Notes under the pieces: model-generated
Told to the model about the DNA's origin: nothing
Databases searched by the model: none
What the model saw: the letters and a program-made list of their open reading frames with translations, nothing else
Made by a program: the position numbers and the translations under genes
In this document: positions 18,624 through 21,449 of the stretch, piece after piece
How positions within the stretch are numbered: the stretch's first letter is position 1
How the letters are laid out: every line of letters begins with the position of its first letter
Assembly (NCBI GenBank): GCA_025201705.1
Contig: MU617152.1
Span: 1-21,449 of the forward strand
Direction: 5' to 3'
DNA from: Dissophora ornata
Lineage: Eukaryota > Mortierellomycota > Mortierellomycetes > Mortierellales > Mortierellaceae
DNA length: 21,449 bases

Positions 18624-20564
18624 ATGGCGGACTACAGCTCCTCAACGATACCAAAAGTGCGCTATATCGACCGAGTGCTCTTCATACCAGAGGTGGCGGA
18701 ACACATTATTGCATTTCTACCACCCGCAGCCCTGTGTCAGGCACGTCTCGTCTGCAGGATCATGCACCAGCTTTGTAGACCCTTCTTCTTTCTTGACCTT
18801 AACATCCAACGCCGCGGCATCTTACCACTCCTCAAAAGCGACCTCAAACGAACTGCTGGTGGTCGCAACACTGACGGTGGCGCTCATCTCGTCCGCTCTC
18901 TGCGGTACCGTCAAGAAGACCGCGTCATCGAAGACTTCCTTCAATTCTGCGGCACATCCATAAAAACTCTGATCTTAAGCTCGATGTCGTCCCGATTCTG
19001 CTACAATCTTGGTGGGATTCTGCCCTTGGCACCGAACTTGCGATCTCTGGAGATTCAACCCATATCAGCAATGGGGTTTCCACTGACCACCCTTCTAGAC
19101 TTGATCTCGCGTTTCAGCCCACAATTGGAGTCGCTTATCATTGGGTCCAACTTGGGTCGGTTTAGCACTTGGGGGGCACTGTCCTGGAGTCCGCTGGTCG
19201 GTATGCTGGAAGCCTGTGGCCGACTGAAACATCTCTCCTTATGTTGGATAAAGCTTGAGAACTTTGAGGAGTATGAGGTCGCCGATGTCGTTGCGGACAT
19301 GGGACCGTTGTACTTGGAAGCGCCGAGTCAAGGCGGTTCTTTTGATTCAACTTACCACAATCACCAACAGCAACAGCGACAGTCAGGCCATCAGAAGTTC
19401 TCTAATCTCAAGTCACTAGAGCTCCTCAAATGCAACGTAAAGCCAGAGTATTTTGAGGGGTTGATCCGACAATGTCCTGAGCTAAACTCATTACGGATAG
19501 CGTTGAATTCGAGTCACCCTGCCCCTCTATGTGGAGAGCAGCAAAGTCTTGCACTCCAGACGACATTCCAACACATCCGTCAGTTATCAATCAAAGTAAT
19601 TCCTTGGATCACGCTACTGGTTGCGTATCCATTTCTTGGAGCATTGCCTCGTCTGGAAGAACTCACCGTGTCAGGGGCATCGACAACGCAAGTTGAAACA
19701 CTGGAAGAGTTACAAAGAATCCTTGGAGGCGGAGGCGGAGGCGGAGCAAGAGGATCAGGCACGGGTCCAATACGTCTTCGTGTTCTTAGACTTTTATGGA
19801 GCGAGGTCATTCCGAACGAGAAGATGAAAGAGTTTCTGGAACAGGAAATTTGTCATAACTTGGAGGAGCTTGAGCTGACCCAATCTGCAGACTGTCTCAT
19901 CAAAAAGCCAGACCCTGACCGCACTCACGTACGAAGAACAGACTCGAGAGAAAAGCTGATCCCGTCTATGACCTGTAGCAACATGCTGACCGGCACCAAA
20001 TATTTTCTTCCCCTTGTTTTTTTTTCTTATTCCACTGTCGATATGCAGTTATCATCAGCATGGTTTGAGTTTAGTCAGACGCTGACAAGTTTGCGCCTGA
20101 CAGGCGCAAAGTCGATGGTGGTCGACAACGAACAGGCTGACTTTCTAAACCAAGTCCTCAGACGCATGCCTCGGCTTCAAGATCTGGCGATCGGATACAT
20201 GTTCCGGACCTACAGGATCTTTCAAGGGCTGGGACGGGTTCCAGTTGAAAACAACAATATTATACCACCAGATCAAGAACCTGCACTCGGTGGAAGCCAT
20301 AACGCGAATGAGGTTTTGACGAACGCGTGGTTCTATCCTGTAGATTGGGCTCTGGAGAGGCCGTTCCTGAAATCGATATCGATGCGGTTTCCGTACGGGT
20401 ATCTCCTTCGGCCTGAAGATTTGGATCGCGAGATAGTGAACAGGTTTAGGTTTTTGGAGCACCTTCAATTGACGGGAGACAAGGATTACATCGGCTCAAC
20501 AAAGGCGTTTGAGCAGTGGGAGAAGACGTTTCGGCCGGGACTGAAAGTCGAGTATGTGGCGTGA
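18624..20564 (+). CDS. F-box protein with leucine-rich repeats
   Basis: The likely start is the ATG at 18624, just before the F-box. An upstream in-frame ATG at 18549 would add an unlikely hydrophobic leader. The F-box lies at about residues 16-58 (LFIPEVAEHIIAFLPPAALC, ARLVCRIMHQLCRPFFF). Irregular leucine-rich repeats follow, such as LRSLEIQPIS, LKHLSLCWIKL, LKSLELLKCNV, LEELELTQSA and LTSLRLTGAK. It is presumably the substrate receptor of an SCF (Skp1-cullin-F-box) ubiquitin ligase, and the target is unknown. The frame is open throughout (646 codons). However, 19929-20048 reads as a 120-nt intron, and splicing gives 606 residues with a better repeat register. There is a Gly-rich tract from GGAGGC repeats near 19730. 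Mortierella-type fungi have large F-box/LRR families, so orthology cannot be assigned. Confidence 0.88.
   Translation: MADYSSSTIPKVRYIDRVLFIPEVAEHIIAFLPPAALCQARLVCRIMHQLCRPFFFLDLNIQRRGILPLLKSDLKRTAGGRNTDGGAHLVRSLRYRQEDRVIEDFLQFCGTSIKTLILSSMSSRFCYNLGGILPLAPNLRSLEIQPISAMGFPLTTLLDLISRFSPQLESLIIGSNLGRFSTWGALSWSPLVGMLEACGRLKHLSLCWIKLENFEEYEVADVVADMGPLYLEAPSQGGSFDSTYHNHQQQQRQSGHQKFSNLKSLELLKCNVKPEYFEGLIRQCPELNSLRIALNSSHPAPLCGEQQSLALQTTFQHIRQLSIKVIPWITLLVAYPFLGALPRLEELTVSGASTTQVETLEELQRILGGGGGGGARGSGTGPIRLRVLRLLWSEVIPNEKMKEFLEQEICHNLEELELTQSADCLIKKPDPDRTHVRRTDSREKLIPSMTCSNMLTGTKYFLPLVFFSYSTVDMQLSSAWFEFSQTLTSLRLTGAKSMVVDNEQADFLNQVLRRMPRLQDLAIGYMFRTYRIFQGLGRVPVENNNIIPPDQEPALGGSHNANEVLTNAWFYPVDWALERPFLKSISMRFPYGYLLRPEDLDREIVNRFRFLEHLQLTGDKDYIGSTKAFEQWEKTFRPGLKVEYVA
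19929..20048 (+). other. Probable stop-free 120-nt intron in the F-box/LRR gene
   Basis: It starts GTACGA after CAC and ends in a T-rich tract, then GATATGCAG. A CTGAC branch-like site lies near 20000. It sits between codons (phase 0), its length is a multiple of three and it contains no in-frame stop. Retained translation (TKYFLPLVFFSYST) does not look like leucine-rich repeat. Confidence 0.7.
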
Positions 20565-20565
20565 A

Positions 20566-20571
20566 AATAAA
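20566..20571 (+). terminator. AATAAA just after the F-box/LRR stop codon
   Basis: AATAAA begins 2 nt after the TGA ends (20564 is the last base of the stop). If used, the 3' UTR would be very short, consistent with the next gene's ATG being only 177 bp after the stop. Confidence 0.5.
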
Positions 20572-20740
20572 AAAAGAAAATCGCGTCTACTGTCAACGTG
20601 CGCGAGTGTGATGGTGGCTTGGATCGTTCAAAAGGTTGCCACAAGGCGGAGGGGGGGGGGCTGTAGTTCGAAAGGGAGAATTCAAGGAAACGACAGCACA
20701 CAACAACAGGACTCATCAGAAGTGGGACCCAAAGCACAGC

Positions 20741-21449
20741 ATGTTCAAAAACACATTCCAGGCAAGTCTGGAGCCAGCATGGAGGCATGGACGATGCTCA
20801 TTGCGAAACGAACCTGTGTCTGATCTAGTCTGATCTAATCGTTTCTTCTGCTGCCGACACCAATAGTCTGGTTTCCTGTCCGTGTTCTACAGTCTAGGGT
20901 ATGTATCGCTGAGGCAGCCCCCGCGCTTCTCTCTGTGCCTCCAGGACTAGCAAGCAACTGCATACTAATTCCTAGTCCTTTCTAAAACTGGTATCATGCA
21001 GCTCGGATCCACTGCAACTCTGGGCAAAGAGAGTTGGCCCTCCACCATCGTCATCGTCATCCTCCACCTCCTCCTCCTCAAAACCAAAGCCGACTGCAGC
21101 ATCTTCTACCGGCGACGGTGCTTCACAGTCTACGACATCCTCACCACCACCTTTGCCACCGCCAGAACCACATGTGGAGTTTGTAATTGACGAAACGCTC
21201 AATTCTCAGGTGTTGGAGTTGCTGTCGCCGAATCTGCCGTCGACGTTTATCACGATACCGTCGTTGGCAACAAGGACATTGGGGATCAAATTACCGATTT
21301 TGGTGTTGTTAATCAAGAATCTGGGCAAATACTGGAGCTTCGAGGTGACGATCCTGGATGATCGCGGCGAGAAACGAAGGTTCAGAGCATCGAATTTCCA
21401 GGTCGGGAAAAATATACATTTTTTTGAACTCATTTTTTTTTTTTTTTTT
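20741..21449 (+). CDS. CFAP20: CFAP20/BUG22-like protein (CFA20 domain), 3' end outside window
   Basis: Exons are 20741-20761, 20867-20898 and 21002 onward. Exon 1 encodes MFKNTFQ, the family's N-terminus, and uses a GC donor (GCAAGT). Exon 2 encodes SGFLSVFYSLG with a GTATGT donor. Exon 3 continues SDPLQLWAKRV, then a Pro/Ser-rich insertion of about 45 residues, then ETLNSQVLELL, TLGIKLPILVLLIKNLGKYW, FEVTILDDRGEK and RRFRASNFQ. These blocks align in order with CFAP20. The next donor is probably GTCGGG at 21402, so coding within the window likely ends at 21401. The rest of the domain is beyond the edge. CFAP20 is a ciliary inner-junction and basal-body protein that also has reported non-ciliary nuclear roles. 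The Pro/Ser insertion replaces the usual loop. Confidence 0.88.

Noticed and set aside
21431..21449. Poly-T at the window end as a biological terminator
   Set aside because: It falls at the window edge inside a gene, most likely in an intron. Similar T-runs occur elsewhere in the window.
1..21449. tRNA, rRNA, CRISPR, phage or bacterial operon features
   Set aside because: None seen on either strand. The gene structure is eukaryotic throughout.

Overview
This window is genomic DNA of a filamentous fungus. Genes are split by short introns (about 80-120 nt) with GTAAGT-like donors, CTAAC-like branch sites and AATAAA poly(A) signals. There are no operons or ribosome binding sites. A mitochondrial cobalamin adenosyltransferase and a CFAP20 homologue are both expected in early-diverging lineages and not in Dikarya, so I infer Mucoromycota, most likely Mortierella-like. 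No marker gene is present to confirm this.

Layout. 16-1726 (+): 3' part of a BAF60/SNF12/Rsc6 chromatin-remodelling subunit with a CAG-encoded polyQ tract. 1893-3313 (-): a TPR protein resembling the Rpl4 chaperone Acl4, convergent with the first gene. 3544-5019: a relic pogo/Tigger-type DNA transposon bounded by 12-bp terminal inverted repeats. 5236-7848 (+): a second, different Tigger/CENP-B-like gene with stops and a frameshift but a long open last exon. 7849-9391: gene-poor. 9392-10423 (+): acyl-protein thioesterase with a 19-nt microexon. 10509-11582 (-): mitochondrial ATP:cob(I)alamin adenosyltransferase. 12286-14656 (+): Prm10/ThrE-type transporter. 14886-16611 (+): a mitochondrial protein fusing an Apd1/Aim32-type [2Fe-2S] domain to an adrenodoxin-type ferredoxin. 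17122-17795 (+): remains of an Atg22-like transporter. 18204-18392 (+): small secreted peptide. 18624-20564 (+): F-box/LRR protein. 20741 to the window end (+): CFAP20-like gene, cut by the edge.

The genes look like a normal mixed housekeeping stretch with a transposon-damaged segment at 3.5-9.3 kb. I see no single multi-gene system. The most unusual gene is the two-cluster iron-sulfur fusion at 14886-16611. The cobalamin enzyme and the CFAP20 homologue are next, as lineage-informative retentions. Exon models were built by hand from reading-frame continuity and similarity to remembered family consensus. No alignment was run.
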